The position numbers and the translations under genes were made by a program. The notes under the pieces are model-generated. The model was not told where the DNA came from. It made no database searches and worked only from the letters and a program-made list of their open reading frames with translations. Positions 22,185 through 34,960 of a stretch of DNA of 64,000 nucleotides are shown here, piece by piece. Positions within the stretch are counted from its first letter, which is position 1. Every line of letters begins with the position of its first letter. Origin of the DNA: Odontesthes bonariensis. Its lineage: Eukaryota; Chordata; Actinopteri; Atheriniformes; Atherinopsidae. Location: assembly GCF_027942865.1 (NCBI RefSeq), contig NC_134526.1:8040784-8104783 (forward strand), read 5' to 3'.

Positions 22185-25100
22185 TTAGACACGCAGGATC
22201 TCCAGGCAGTTGTTGTAGCAGATAGCAATCCAGTCTGGTTGTGTTGAGGCCCACTGCACGTTGTTGATCTCCCCTTCTGCGGTGTAGGCCAGGATGGGAT
22301 CCTCAATGGCGCGCGGCATCTGCTGGATGTCCCAGATCAGGGCCTGGTGGTCATCGGCTGAGGGAAGACGAGAGGCACACAGAGACAGGACCATCAGGGC
22401 ATGTAAAGATGGAAATGAAACTAAAATAAGATCTCATTGAGCTGAATAAGGCCAATCTTTCTATTTATATTATGTCCAAGCACATCGTGTCAATTACGAA
22501 CATGAAATGCCTCTACAAAAATAGAAAAGTCTGGATCAAACTGTCAAAACACACAAAAACGATTCAATTAGGCCCCTTTTTAGATTAAAAAAAAAACCAC
22601 TCACCTGCAGTGCAGATGTGACACGAGGAGTGCGGAGCCCAGGCGATGCCATTGACGCAGGCGCGGTGGTTGTTAAGCCGAGCCACAGGAGTGCACGGCA
22701 CACGAACATCCAAGATGACCACCTGCCAAACAGAAATATTAATGACTGGTCCGTTGAGTAGCTGTAGCTTTCGGTTACACCACACAATCCTCCTCAAACA
22801 GGCAAAGTTCTACAGGATATTGTAGAATTGTAGAAATCTGACTTGTCCAAGAGGTCAACAACAATTCCTCAAGAATTCTTTATTGTCATTATGCATACAC
22901 AACTCCAGCTTTGGAGATGCATAAAGTCCAAACTGTTTCTCAATATCCCACAGTTCAGCCCTTCTGTGCTGCATAATAACACAAAAAGAAAAGTTTATTG
23001 ACATAAATAAAGACTCAAAAGTTGGGCTGAACACAGCAAACTGACCTCCATGCCGTCCATGGCCATCGTGGCCAGGTAGTTCGGGTCCTGTTTGTTCCAG
23101 CAGAGGCGGAGCAGCGGGTGGTGCTGGGGGTCTTCATAGATGATGGTGCTGTGCTCCAGATGTCGGAGGTCGAACATGCGCACCGATCCATCAGCTCCCA
23201 CAGAGGCAAACATATCCCTGCCCCCTCCTGCACGGCTGAAGGCGATGTCATACACCTGCACAGACGCACTGATTATTCCTCATCATACACGAGCACGTAG
23301 AGCACCTCGTTTTTCTTTGGTGCAGACACCCACAGACCTCTTTGTCATGAGCAATCAGCTGGGTCTTCACATGTCCAGACACCAGGTTAACTCGTCCTAA
23401 CACCTGACCAGTCTCCAACCCCCAGATGGTGCAGGTGGTGTCGATGCTGGATGTTCCTGCGGAGCAGAAAGAAAGATAAAACGTCACAAATACAGACGTT
23501 GCAAAACAAAGCAAAAACTAGAAAATCATATTAACATTTGCCGTGTTTTTATTATCATTGAAGTTGTTGGATTTCTTACCCAGCAGATTGGGATCAACTT
23601 CGTTCCAGTCAAAGGAGGTGAGGGGAGCACAAAAGTCAGAGTTCTTGTTGTTATTCAGCAAACACTCGAGACGCGTTTCTGTGTCACTGACCTGTGAGAC
23701 AAATGCAAAGAAATATGTCACTGAGCCGATGTCGCACAATGAGTTCTTTTTACCAGCAAATGAGACAATTTCACAGCTGCCAGTTGACCAAGATGAAGGA
23801 GTAAACACACCAACTTTATCTGCCACAACAGAGCTTTAGCGCTACAACTCAGTGTGACATGAAAACTTAAATACATTTCTATTCAGCTTTATTTTCAGGT
23901 TTCTATCAACAAACCTGATATTTATCAATTCCAAATTCAATTTCTTCTCCCAGAGGAGTGTTGATTTTATGCGTCTGGACACTGAGGTTTTCACCCAATA
24001 AGGTTTATTCTCTTGACAGTAAAAGCACCCGATTGTTCTCGTGGCTTTTTGCAAGTAAAATGTTCACGACACCTGAACAGATTCGCTTCAGGTGTTTCCA
24101 TCTTTGTTTTTAGAAATGCAACTGAGAAAAACAGCTAAACCACCTCAAGTGTGGCTGCACTTGAAGATGTATCCCCACATGTTTGTGTGCATGCACACGA
24201 GTTGGTTCTGACCTTTCCAGTGAATTCAACATTCATTAAAACAAATAAAAAAAACTAAATATACAAAATCACCAGTTAACCTGTTAACCTTTGACTTTTA
24301 AGAATGAGGAAAATGATGATTTGATGTGTTATTTTTACAGGTGTTTCTTATTGTTCAGAGTTGATACAGAAGAGGACTTTGCAAGTTTAAGCAACTGTTA
24401 TGCGCTTATTATCTGTGCCATGGGTGAAAATTTACTGCATGTCTACAGAAAAGGTGTAGATACATCAAGGCGTGTTGTATGCTGGGACGTTAGCGCCATC
24501 TTGTGAGAAACGCTCCTTCCGTTTAAGACCACTGCCTGGTTAGATTTTATTTGTTTCTATTCTAATTTAGAAGATAAGACATTGTAAAGTAAAAAGGCAA
24601 ATTACAAAGCTTGTATTGTGCTGAAAATCAAATCTCTTGCAAAAAAAAAACAAAAACATTTTTGGCTAATTCAGAAATTATAGTACCAAAAAGACTCTTA
24701 TAACGTCTTATAAGTCAGTATACTGACAATAAAGATGTTTAGAGATGGGTTAAGACAAGAGGACGGAGACTATTCAGTCACCCTGAACATGGGGCATAGT
24801 CATAGTAGAGGAAAATGCTTCTGTGATGATTAATAGTTTCACTACAGGTGACAACTTGTCTTTAATTTGCAGCGACCCCTTACTCCTGGGAAACAAGTGG
24901 ACCCAAACTAACAACAAATATCTCAACTCAGTCATATGTGAACAAGAAGGAAGCTAGGACAAGTAACATATTTCCTACATTTGGACATAAAGGAAACGTT
25001 TATTAAGATGTTTTGATTTTGACCTTCCGATTTAATTTGATTTTCGGATAAAAACAAATACAAAATGACCGGGTTTCCACTTGATATCTATTATCCTACC

Positions 25101-25705
25101 CTCCAGATGCGCAAGTAGTCCCCGCTGGTGGCCAGCAAGTCCGGGTAGACCCCCTTGGTGTCCGGGATCCACATGATCTTGGTGGTGGGGTAAGGGTGAT
25201 CAAAGGTGTTCCTGCAGACAAACTCCGAGCTCTCCTCCTCCAGACCTACCAGCTGAACCTGAGTGAGAGCAAACGTGTTAGCTAAATATCTGTTTACAAA
25301 GGAGCCAGCGTCAATTTCTGGCTCCAAATAAAAATTGTTGACGCTGGGAGAAAAATAACAGAGGTGACGAACGTGCAAAATTCATGTCAAATCTCAATAA
25401 AGAAACAAAAAGCTTAAAACTTATGAGCTGCAGAAAATAATAACAAATCAGGCACTGGTGTTTTGAAGCCTCGATGAGGACGACAGTTAGCATTAGCATC
25501 ATAAGCTAGCATTGCCGTTTTTTTTTTGTTTTTTTTAATGTAGCCGTTGAATAATAAATCTGCGTACCTTGTTGTTATATTCCTCCACAAAGCTCCCAAG
25601 TGCCAGTCGAAAGCGTTTGTCTGGGCGCACGCTCCAGTTCATCGCGTAAACTGTCCATGGCGCCTCGTATTTGTAGATTTCTTTTCTTTTGCCGTGAAGC
25701 GACAT
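22185..25705 (-). CDS. dcaf7: DDB1- and CUL4-associated factor 7 (WD40 scaffold), complete
   Basis: Seven exons on the minus strand: 25705-25568, 25258-25100, 23691-23580, 23456-23338, 23255-23046, 22722-22605 and 22357-22185. They join in frame to 342 codons plus a stop, the same length as human DCAF7/WDR68. The start [17 protein letters not shown] and the end NNCLEILRV match the family almost letter for letter. The protein is a WD40 beta-propeller. Repeat signatures include [31 protein letters not shown] and [10 protein letters not shown]. In other vertebrates it is a cytosolic and nuclear scaffold for DYRK1A/1B and HIPK2 kinases, and it has been linked to CUL4-DDB1. All splice sites are GT-AG. 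It is divergent from ccdc47 and convergent with kcnh6. The 3' UTR continues leftward from 22184, with candidate poly(A) signals at 21202 and 21073. Confidence 0.97.
22862..22960 (-). repeat. Possible LINE/SINE 3' tail in dcaf7 intron
   Basis: Read on the minus strand, the sequence ends TGACAATAAAGAATTCTTGAG. This resembles the 3' tails of common fish retroposons that finish in a short repeated unit after AATAAA. Only the tail is recognisable, and the family cannot be named. Confidence 0.35.
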
Positions 25706-25860
25706 CCTGGCGAGCTGCGGCTGTTGTCTGAGCAGCTAAAACGCTAGCTAACTAGCGTTAGCGAACTACGAAAAAACAAAACCCCGCAAGCGCACTCTGA
25801 CAAGCCGCTTTCTCTTGCGAGGGCAAGTGTCTGGAGAACTACTGATATAGACTGTTTAAT
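25706..25860 (-). promoter_or_regulatory. dcaf7 5' leader and proximal promoter
   Basis: This lies immediately upstream of the dcaf7 start codon and is CpG-containing. It holds a perfect 8-bp inverted repeat with a 4-nt spacer, AACGCTAG ctaa CTAGCGTT (25740-25759), about 35 nt before the ATG. There is no TATA box at a credible distance. The transcription start was not determined. Confidence 0.4.
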
Positions 25861-27299
25861 TAAGCAATGCTTGTTTCAGACCAAGATTTTCCACCACTTT
25901 ACTTAACAAAGAGTGGCATTGCTCGTTACGACCTTAGAGACGGTCAAGTGGAGCAGTATGCAGCCAAGTTCCGGTACATATTTTCAACATAAAAGTACTA
26001 TTCCTTTAAAAAGAAATGTTTTCATCAATATATCACATTTTATTTTTACCACTAAACCAAATGCTTTTTGTTTCTGATACAAAAAATCCAAAACTTTCTC
26101 TTTATTTCCATACCTTTAGTCATGATTATCTGTTCATGGTTTATAAAAATCCTAAAGGGATTATTTTGGCAGTCGTATAATTCGTCTGCATGAACATTCA
26201 TGTTTTCTTTATTGTTTATATCAAAATTTCTCGAGCAATACTTCTTCATCTCCTGCCTCGTAATTGTATTACTACTTTGATGATCGAATATGAGCCAACG
26301 TTAAAAAAGTAAATGTCTTGAAAAAAGTAAAACTACAATCTAAGTTTGTATAGGTGTTTGTATCCGGTATCTTCTGAATAAGTTTTTAAACTTGACTGTT
26401 TCATGTCTGTTTACCTGCATTCCTACTAATGTAATTATGTTGGGTTAACAGTTAGTAAAAGCATGAGTAAGTCGGCAAGACAGCAGATGTAACGTTTTTA
26501 TAGCTCTGCTGGTATGTCTGGCTTATTTTTTGAGTGTGTACTGATTACTGCAAGTACCGTATTTAGTACTTGCAGTACTAGTATTAGTATGTTAGTATTT
26601 ACAAACTGATTTATTTTCTTTGTATTTTTGTAATATTTACAAATAGGCGCTGTAAAGATAAGCAAACCAACCACCTTTATTAGATGTGTGGTAGCCTTGT
26701 ATGCTACAATACGTTGGCTGGAGTATTGTGTGTGACGCATATTCGCCCCCTGGTGGCGACAATGAGTAATTGCAGCACAATCAAGCTAACTGCTACCACA
26801 TTATGTTTCCTGTTTATTCTTTCAAATTAATTATTATACGTTTGAAAGTTAAAAGTGAAAAGAACATTTTAATGTTCTAAATGAACAAATGTAAGACAAA
26901 TCATCAGTATACAATGACATATTTTGTGTACCTTTACTCAGTAGCTTGAAGGCTACACATCACACGTCTTTCAAAATGATGAGTTCAACAAAAAGTAAAT
27001 TTCTATTTTCAAATCTCAAACATAAATAATAAATAAATTATTAATACAATTTGGAATATCCACTCATTACATTCCCCCTTTTATTCACATGAAGAAAAAC
27101 ACCACTTTCTTTAAATGGTCTTGGTCTTACTCCTAGTAAAAACATGCTTTCATAAACGTCTAATATTGTATTATTGTGTCACCCCCCCCCCCCCCCCCTT
27201 TCAGTCAGTGATAGTTCTGTTGAATTTAACTATTTAATTTCAGTTAGCACAACATTTAAAAAAAAATGCTTTAAGAAATTTAAAAAAAAGTTTTCTACA
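25861..27299. other. Divergent intergenic region dcaf7/ccdc47
   Basis: I recognise no gene. It holds a CTCF-like site (26744-26758) and an 18-bp poly(C) run (27182-27199). AT-rich DNA fills the rest. Its position between two divergent start regions makes it the likely regulatory spacer for both. Confidence 0.45.
26744..26758 (-). promoter_or_regulatory. CTCF-like binding site
   Basis: The minus strand reads CGCCACCAGGGGGCG, which contains CCACCAGGGGGCG, the core of the vertebrate CTCF consensus. It lies between the divergent genes dcaf7 and ccdc47, a plausible insulator position. The same core occurs in some fish repeats, and no binding can be inferred from sequence alone. Confidence 0.45.
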
Positions 27300-27431
27300 G
27301 GGACACCTTTGTTTTGAAAGGTCGATACGATTTCATGCTCACTTCCTGTTTTAGGCACAACATTACTTCAAGGACAGTTCCGATTTCTTGTTCTCAAGAG
27401 CTGTAGGTCTATTTTCATAATTTGTCACCAG
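27300..27431 (+). promoter_or_regulatory. ccdc47 promoter and non-coding first exon (candidate)
   Basis: A strong 5' splice site, CACCAG|GTAAGT, ends a candidate untranslated exon at 27431. The ccdc47 coding exon has its own acceptor at 28407, eight bases before the ATG, so at least one upstream non-coding exon is needed and this is the best donor seen. The 5' boundary is unknown. No TATA box was seen. Confidence 0.45.
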
Positions 27432-28415
27432 GTAAGTAGCATATTCGCCCGTTTTATTCAGTTAGACTCGTTTTGAGCATTCGTATTAAAGAGTAAATAT
27501 ACTTCTTATCTTCTCAGATGATACGTAGTTCGGCAGCAACACGGTGCCATGCTAGTAAGCTGCATGCTAATGCCAAATTTGCTAACGCAGATTTAGTGTT
27601 CAAACGGTGGGGGGATGGGTGGGGTCTATTAGTGCTTGTGGTTTAATCCAATAGTCAATAATTAATTGCAGTTTTGTCGCCTTTTAAAATATCCATTTAT
27701 AAACTCATTGAGTCAAACATTGTGAGTTATTTTAGCTTGTTAGCACGCGCTTCGGCCACCAGAAGTACAGCTCTCTATTGAAACATTTAGATTAGCCTAT
27801 CGTGGCATGTATGTAACATTAGAATAAAGTTCTATAATTCACTTTTTTACTATTCTATGCGTTTTACTCGCATAGAGAAAGACCCACTGCTTAAAAATGA
27901 GTGACCTTATCAAGCCTTTCCCAATATCTAGCACGAGAGTTGCTTTCCTTCCGCGATCAGTCGTTTCGTCGTTAAGCGTCGGTCCGGTGGGATCTGTAAC
28001 ACTTTGGGAATTTATTATACGAACACCCACTGATTGAGCAGGTAAATGTTTACTGGCTACGTTAAAGTTTATTGCAGGTAAGCCAACTGTCACGGTTAAT
28101 AATTACTACTTCACAGAGTGTGTTTTCAGTCTCAGCTTGCAGGAAGGATTTAAGCAGAATTACTGTCACTTCATATAATGAATTTATTCAGCGTGGTGCT
28201 TGATATGCCTTCAGATAACTTGTCAGTTTTATTTGACAGTTAATACAAAACTACCTTCCTGTTGCAACATGTACTTGTCGACACATTACTGAACAGATTT
28301 GAACCTTTGTTTTGTAAGAATGTGTAAGATTTTCCCATGCAGCTGATGTATTGTGTTCCTATAAACGCTTTGTTCACCCTTATTTTTATCTCTGTGCTCT
28401 GATGCAGGTGCCACC

Positions 28416-31400
28416 ATGAGAAGTGTGCGTCTCCTGCTAATACCTGTGCTGCTGCTCCTCCTGGCCCTTCCTGTGTCCAAGGGACGTTACAATGACGATT
28501 TTGATGATGGGGAGGACATAGCAGACTTTGATGACAATGACTTTGCTGAGTTTGAGGACACGAATGACGATTTAACAGCGGAGGCAGAAACTGCCCCTCC
28601 CCCACGTGTGTCCCCGTCTTCACGGCCTGAAGAGGATGAAGATGAAGATGAAGCCACTGTGGAGCTTGAGGATGGACAGGACGGTTTTGAGGACCCAGAG
28701 ACACAAGTACATTACCTTCTTATTACTGTCTTTAGCTCAATATTTCAGCACATTTTCCATCATATGAATTCATTTAGAAGATTTTATTCAGAAGACATTC
28801 AATATTATTTTACAAGGATCAAGACATACAAAGCAAGTTGGATGAGGATGAGTTTGAGGGGTTTGGAGACATGGACAGGCCAACCCACTCAATGAAGGAC
28901 CCCCTTATAATCCATACGGTAAGCCAGGCTTATTGCTAAAATCGGCTCAGAATTAGTTCCCTACATATTCGATCCTGCTGACTGCAACCTGACTGTGCTC
29001 ATAATTTATGTTAGCTCCATAAGCTATTTTCGTTTAGGTTGTTCTGCACCAAAAGTCATATTTGATCATGTGATTACTCCTCCGCTGTGTTGTTACTGTT
29101 GGATTTAGCTTCTAAAGAGGCTTCAGTCAATTAACATGCATTTTTGTAAATGAACCTGAACAGTGTCATCATTAAAAGTGCAGCCTTTGACACGGATTTC
29201 CTTTGAACTACTTTAGCTTCAGCAGCATTGATAACAGATTAGAGTTTTATTTAAGAAATAGGCGGTCTGATGCATGGAGGGCCATTAGCTTTTGCAGATT
29301 TATCGATGTTGGCGTATGCCAGCTGACGCATAACTAACTGCAATGCAGAGATTTCAAACCATGCTTGATGTCATTTCAGTGTATTGCTGTCATTGCACTA
29401 CTGCAGCACTGAAAGGTTGATTCGTCACTGTCACAGTTCTGGACCAAATATTAAACGTTGACATTTAGTCAAACATGGTGGCAAGTCAATTGAGTTTGTA
29501 CCTGAGTTGCAGTATGATTCTCTGCAGGTTCCTGCACATCTTCAAAACAGCTGGGAAAGTTACTACATGGAGATCCTGATGGTGACTGGCCTGTTGGCCT
29601 ATATCATGAACTATATCATAGGCAAGAACAAAAACAGTCGCCTGGCTCAGACCTGGTTTAACTCTCACAGAGAGCTGCTAGAGAGCAACTTTGCACTCGT
29701 GGGTGAGTTCCTCCATCTGTCTTTGATCTGTTACATAATTGCAGTGTGTGGATGATGACTGGATGTTTTTGTTGTCTCAATATCGAATGATATCTCTCTG
29801 CGTAATTTAGTTAGGGTTTGTAATTGTCTTTAAATTGCACGACCAGGTGATGATGGCACCAGTAAAGAAGCAGTGAGCACTGGGAAGCTGAACCAGGAAA
29901 ATGAGCACATCTACAACTTGTGGTGCTCTGGACGTGTGTGCTGTGAGGGCATGCTAATTCAACTCAAGGTACTGATAATGTGTTGTTATATTTACACGCA
30001 TCTCAAAGAGTTTTTCTAAATATGTACTCATCCAATGTATTTGTTGGCTGTTGCAGTTTCTTAAGAGGCAAGACCTGCTCAACGTTCTGGCCAGGATGAT
30101 GAGGCCCGCGTGTGACCAAGTGGTACAGATGAATCTTGTTGGAATTTAAAGGGAGATCTACACATCTCTGAAAAGTGTTTCAGATATGTTGTCTTACCCA
30201 CGGCCTCTGTATGCTTGCTTGCAGCAAATCAAAGTGACTCTTAATGATGAGGACATGGATACTTTTGTGTTTGCTGTGGGTACCAAGAAGGCCATGGCTC
30301 GGATGCAGAAGGAGATGCAGGACTTGGTGAATATCCTCGACAAACTTTTTAAAACCTAATTGTTTCTTAAATGCTTTTGTTGCTTGTAATTAGAGTATTC
30401 TTTTTAAATTCCTGTTTATAGCGTTTACTTTTGCCATTTTTCACTCTTCCACTGCCGGTAGTTGACGCCAAAACAAAGGTCTGATCTTCGATCTTTCTCT
30501 TTTTCTTTTCCTGGTTCTTCATTCATTCAGAGTGAGTTCTGCGGCGACAAGCCAAAGTCTGGGGCAAAGTATGGCCTCCCAGACTCCCTGTCAATTCTTA
30601 GTGAGATGGGTGAAGTCACGGATGGTGTGATGGACAACAAGGTGCTGTTTTAATTGTCTTATCACAATCGGCATTATTTTTAAAAGGCATGGTAAAATAG
30701 CTTCTCTTTAAATGCAGCTCTTCAGTTCAACTTCGCTTTTCGACATATTTGTTGTGTTTTTAGATGGTGCATTATATCACAAACCATGCTGACAAGATTG
30801 AGTCCATCCATTTCTCGGACCAATTTTCTGGTCCAAAAGTTATGCAAGAGTAAGTATCTCCTAAATCTTTCTGTCTTTTACAGCCGTTAGTGTTATCTAC
30901 ACGATGCTTATGATTCCTGTGTTTTTCAGGGAGGGTCAGCCTCTAAAGCTGCCTGAGACCAAGAAGACACTGCTGTTTACATTTAATGGTGAGCTTACAG
31001 TATTTGGCTCCTACCATCCTATAAATCGAGATAATTTCATCTCACTGATGATGTATCTGTGCTAAATGTTTTTGTTTGTAGTGTCTGGCATGGGCAACAC
31101 ATCTCCCAAAGACATGGACGCTCTGCTTCCTCTCATGAACATGGTGATCTACAGCCTTGATAAAGTCAAGAAGCTCCGTCTTAACAGAGAGGTATTTGCT
31201 CTGTCATTCCAGAATTTCCAGAATTTCCAGAACTTGAGATTTGTGTTTCTAAATCCTTGAATCTTGCATATTTAGGGCAAACAGAAAGCTGATAGAAACC
31301 GGGCCCGTGTGGAAGAGAACTTTCTGAAGCAGACTCACGCTCAGCGTCAGGAGGCAGCGCAGACACGGCGGGAAGAGAAGAAGAGAGCCGAGAAGGAGAG

Positions 31401-31642
31401 GATCATGAATGAGGAGGACCCTGAGAGACAACGCCGTTTGGAGGTCTTGAATAAAACAATATCCCATTTTTTATCTGGTCTCCTGAAAAGTTGAAATTAT
31501 TCTGTTGAGGTACAGCTCACTTTGTCTCACCTCGCTCTTTCTTTAAAAATGTTTTTTATAGGAAGCAGCGCAGCGGCGTGAGCAGAAGAAAATTGAGAAA
31601 AAGCAGATGAAGATGAAGCAGATCAAAGTGAAAGCCATGTGA
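28416..31642 (+). CDS. ccdc47: Coiled-coil domain-containing 47 (ER insertion factor), complete
   Basis: Twelve coding exons: 28416-28706, 28817-28918, 29528-29702, 29847-29968, 30057-30122, 30225-30326, 30531-30641, 30764-30849, 30930-30988, 31082-31191, 31276-31443 and 31562-31642. They join in frame to 490 codons plus a stop (human 483). The ATG has a strong GCCACCATG context. A signal peptide (hydrophobic core [14 protein letters not shown]) is followed by a very acidic luminal stretch. Next come the block [13 protein letters not shown], one transmembrane segment ([17 protein letters not shown]) and a conserved cytosolic domain. The C-terminus is a highly charged coiled coil ending KQIKVKAM. 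In mammals CCDC47 (calumin) binds Ca2+ and, with Asterix (WDR83OS), forms the PAT complex of the multipass translocon at the ER. Human neighbours include DCAF7 nearby on 17q23. All introns are GT-AG. Confidence 0.97.
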
Positions 31643-31733
31643 AAGATCACCGTGGAGAAATGCATACAAGCACACATAAACACGAAGCTCACGACAGTCC
31701 ACAGCTCTTGTTCGCAGTCATCGTACGGCTCCA

Positions 31734-31739
31734 AATAAA
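31734..31739 (+). terminator. ccdc47 poly(A) signal, proximal
   Basis: AATAAA 92 bases after the ccdc47 stop codon. A second AATAAA at 32146-32151, followed by a GT-rich stretch, would give a 3' UTR of about 0.5 kb. Either or both may be used. Confidence 0.55.
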
Positions 31740-32145
31740 CATCCTGCGTCTCCGAGTCTGTCCAGCTTAGCTGTTTGTATCACTACCTGCTCCATTTGAT
31801 GAGGCTAAATCTTAATGACTGTGAGTGAACTGCCTGTCTCAGTCTAGAGGATCTTTTCACCTTCAAACCTGTCACTCCGATTCACACCTGGAGTTTTCTT
31901 TGATATTAATTAAAAGTCAGAAAGTTGCGTAGCTCGATGGGCTTTTTAAACACGATTGGAAGGGAGGGAGTGCACCACATGGTGGTACTGCATCACATTT
32001 TTTTAAAGGACAGAAACCATTTTCATTTCATTAGAAATTTATGAGCATTAATATAATCCAGATTATAATGTCAAGGAAATTTTAATTTATATATGCTATG
32101 AAATCTGTCTTTCGCAGGCTGTTTCTAATGATGATGTGATTGAAC

Positions 32146-32151
32146 AATAAA
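32146..32151 (+). terminator. ccdc47 poly(A) signal, distal
   Basis: AATAAA with a downstream GTGTCTCTGTC/TTTGGTTTT element, the usual arrangement of a cleavage site. It is the better-supported end of the ccdc47 transcript. Confidence 0.6.
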
Positions 32152-32174
32152 ATGCACTGGAGTCTGTTGGAAAA

Positions 32175-34619
32175 GTGTCTCTGTCATTTGGTTTTAATGG
32201 TAAATTTTGAATTAATTTCTAAGCAATAGTTGAGGACTATTAGAAATGTAGCCCGTATGACATGGGAAGCCACACAGACCTTCTGATGTTAGAGGTGGAG
32301 AGAGTGAGAGTTTATAAACGGCACCCAAAAGGGTGAGACGTAATGCTAAATTTAACTTTTGAATCGTGTCAGCAGTGTCTGAGCTAGATTTGGTTACATG
32401 GGTGTGGCTGTCTCTGATCACACTGAGTCATAAAATAGGCCCCGCTCGCCAGTAAACTTTTTACATTGCAAATCTGGTCATTTTAAAACTTGAAATCATT
32501 CCCCTAGAGAAGAATAGGAATGGATAAATGGAGTGTGGTAAGATGAGCCAGTGGTTAAGCTGACTTTTGTCTTCGCAACCATTTATTTGGGAAGAGCTCG
32601 TCATTTCTGCCAAACTGTAAAAAGAAGCTGCACATGGGAGGCAGGATGAGAACCAGTTTTCTTTGCTTTTGTTGCTCCAGTAACAATTTAATAGCTGTTA
32701 CAGCAGTTCCCATTTTATCCAGATCTTTCATGATTCATGTTGCTAATCTATCGGCGTATAAAACTACGCAAAACATTTAGCCTTACATTGGCCTGAATTA
32801 GTAAGCTGCATAGTTTTTTCCAAAACACCAGCTATGGCACATACTGAGCCAAATGCGGGGCCAGGTTGGGGGAACTCCAAAGAGGGAGCCACAATTAATA
32901 TTATACCGCCATCTTGGATGAACAGAAAGTTGATTTGTCATTTAAACTGGTCTTTAAGCTGCAGCTGTTGGTTTCTTTGCAAATTCAGAAGTGAAAGAAG
33001 GACTGGATTTGCATATAACATTTGGGTTTCAGACTTAATGTTTTGTCTTGCATGTTTACTTGTATCAGAGACATTTTAAATTAGTTTCATTCAACACACT
33101 TTTTTAGTCCATTTTTAGGAAAGTTACATGTTTTATATCCATTAAATTATTTTAAAAAGTGCAAATAATTAAAGGTACTGAGATTCAAACTTAATTCGGT
33201 CATTTTTATGTACTTTACATAGCTTTATTTAAAAAAGAGAGTATTTGTGGAAGGAAAATTGATTATTAAATCGTTAGTGAATTAGAGGTAAAATTGTCTT
33301 TAAAATCTCACTTTTGATTCATGTGTTCAGTTTCATATTTCATCAGATTTTCAGTTTAACCCCATACAGTGCAACTTCTGCTGAATCTGAGGCATATCAT
33401 TTCTTAAAGAGGCCATATTTTTAACTCTTTGTCAGGGATGCTTTTAAAATCATTTCCAGAAATTTTGTAAGTTTATTTTTTTTTTGTCCTTCTGTCTTAC
33501 TTCCCCTTATCATGGGACAACCTCAGTGAAAATGGCTCATCTTACCCCACTCCCTTATATATGTATTACTGAGGATGTCTACAAAAAAGGACAGAGTAGT
33601 CTTTAACTTTTTGGGGAAAATTAGGTTCCACAATGTTTGTAGCATATCTGCAATAGTTGCTTGTAGGAGAAGGCAATTTTATTTGTAGTCATCTGATGGA
33701 AAAAGAACTGTGGAAAGAAGAATGTTTCACATGTTTCACACCACCCTCTTCACAATGTAATGATAATGTAATTTCAGTCAGAGACATCTTCAGTCATTCC
33801 TGCCCGTTGCAATAACCTTTTACAATCAATCCAGAAATGCATTCGGGAACCACTTTGCTCCAAACACCTGTATATAACTAATGCAGTCAGACAATAAATC
33901 CTAGTTTCATGAGCTGCATTATCTTCAGTTACTGTTGAGGCTTTTAAAGTGTGCAGTAAAACGTATGAGGATTTCCTTTTGTCTAGACTAATGTGGGATA
34001 AAACCTGAATGAACCCCACAATGAAGCTGCACACAGCAGGAAAAATAGAGGTGTATTTCTGTTTAACCTACTTTAATCGATCTGATAGGGATGGATAAAG
34101 TGAGAATACAACTGACCACAAACAAAAACCTAAAAGAACTGAACATTATAACCTTCATAATAGGAAGATGTATCTGTGTATATTTGCACCCACTTACGTG
34201 TCCACTGTATCCACTATTCAGATTAACTTTTATTTACTCATTTAGCCACAAACTTATATGAATCCTCTCCACCAACACTCCAATATAGAGTATTATATCA
34301 TGTTTGGCAATTTCGACTAATTTCACGAGTGTCTCTCGTGTCATAAAAAAAACAAAAACACATTTAGCTTCACATTAAATTTTGGTCAAGTTATGTGAAT
34401 TACTGTCTTATTACTTTGGGTTAACGGAGCAGTCGCCCACGGTTGTTGCCACTGATCAGCCTGTAGGGGGCACTTTGGTATTTTTTTCAGACTTGGTATG
34501 TTACCAGCAGATTCAAACATATTTATAACTAATAGGAATTTGGCTGAAAATAAATTATGGCAATTATATTTCTTTATTTAATGTGTTTTTATTGTATGTA
34601 CGGGGCTGTAACTTGATTT
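32175..34619. other. Intergenic DNA between ccdc47 and setd1a
   Basis: AT-rich spacer with no recognisable gene. A weaker CTCF-like match, CCTGTAGGGGGCAC, lies at 34460-34473 on the plus strand. Open frames such as 33774-34034 (minus) show no family features. Confidence 0.45.
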
Positions 34620-34960
34620 TATGTCTTCTTTTAATTTTCCAGAGTGTCCGTATGGAAGAAAGTGCCAGTCCGTAACCGTAGGCTGCATTAGCATACACAG
34701 ATGGAGAACAGGCGAGGCTTTCAGGTTTGTTACGCGATGGCCGCTCTCTCAACAATATCTGGATTTTAAAGGCATAACAATGGCTTTGTCGCTCGAACAA
34801 GCGTGTCGATGTCTTGACTGACTATCGGAATGGTAGTAGTATCATTTTAGCCCGTCAGATTTGCTTTAGTGCCGGGTTGGAGATGTATCGTTTCGGTTAG
34901 GGACCAGTGTTTTTCTTGTTCGTATAGGGCCTGACTATAGCGGCGGTTTGCTACTTTCGG
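34620..34960 (+). promoter_or_regulatory. Candidate setd1a promoter and untranslated first exon
   Basis: The setd1a coding start exon has an acceptor one base before its ATG, so an upstream non-coding exon is required. A strong donor, TTTCGG|GTGAGC, ends at 34960, and a weaker one, TTTCAG|GTTTGT, at 34724. CpG frequency rises here against the AT-rich spacer. The transcription start is not resolved. Confidence 0.4.
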
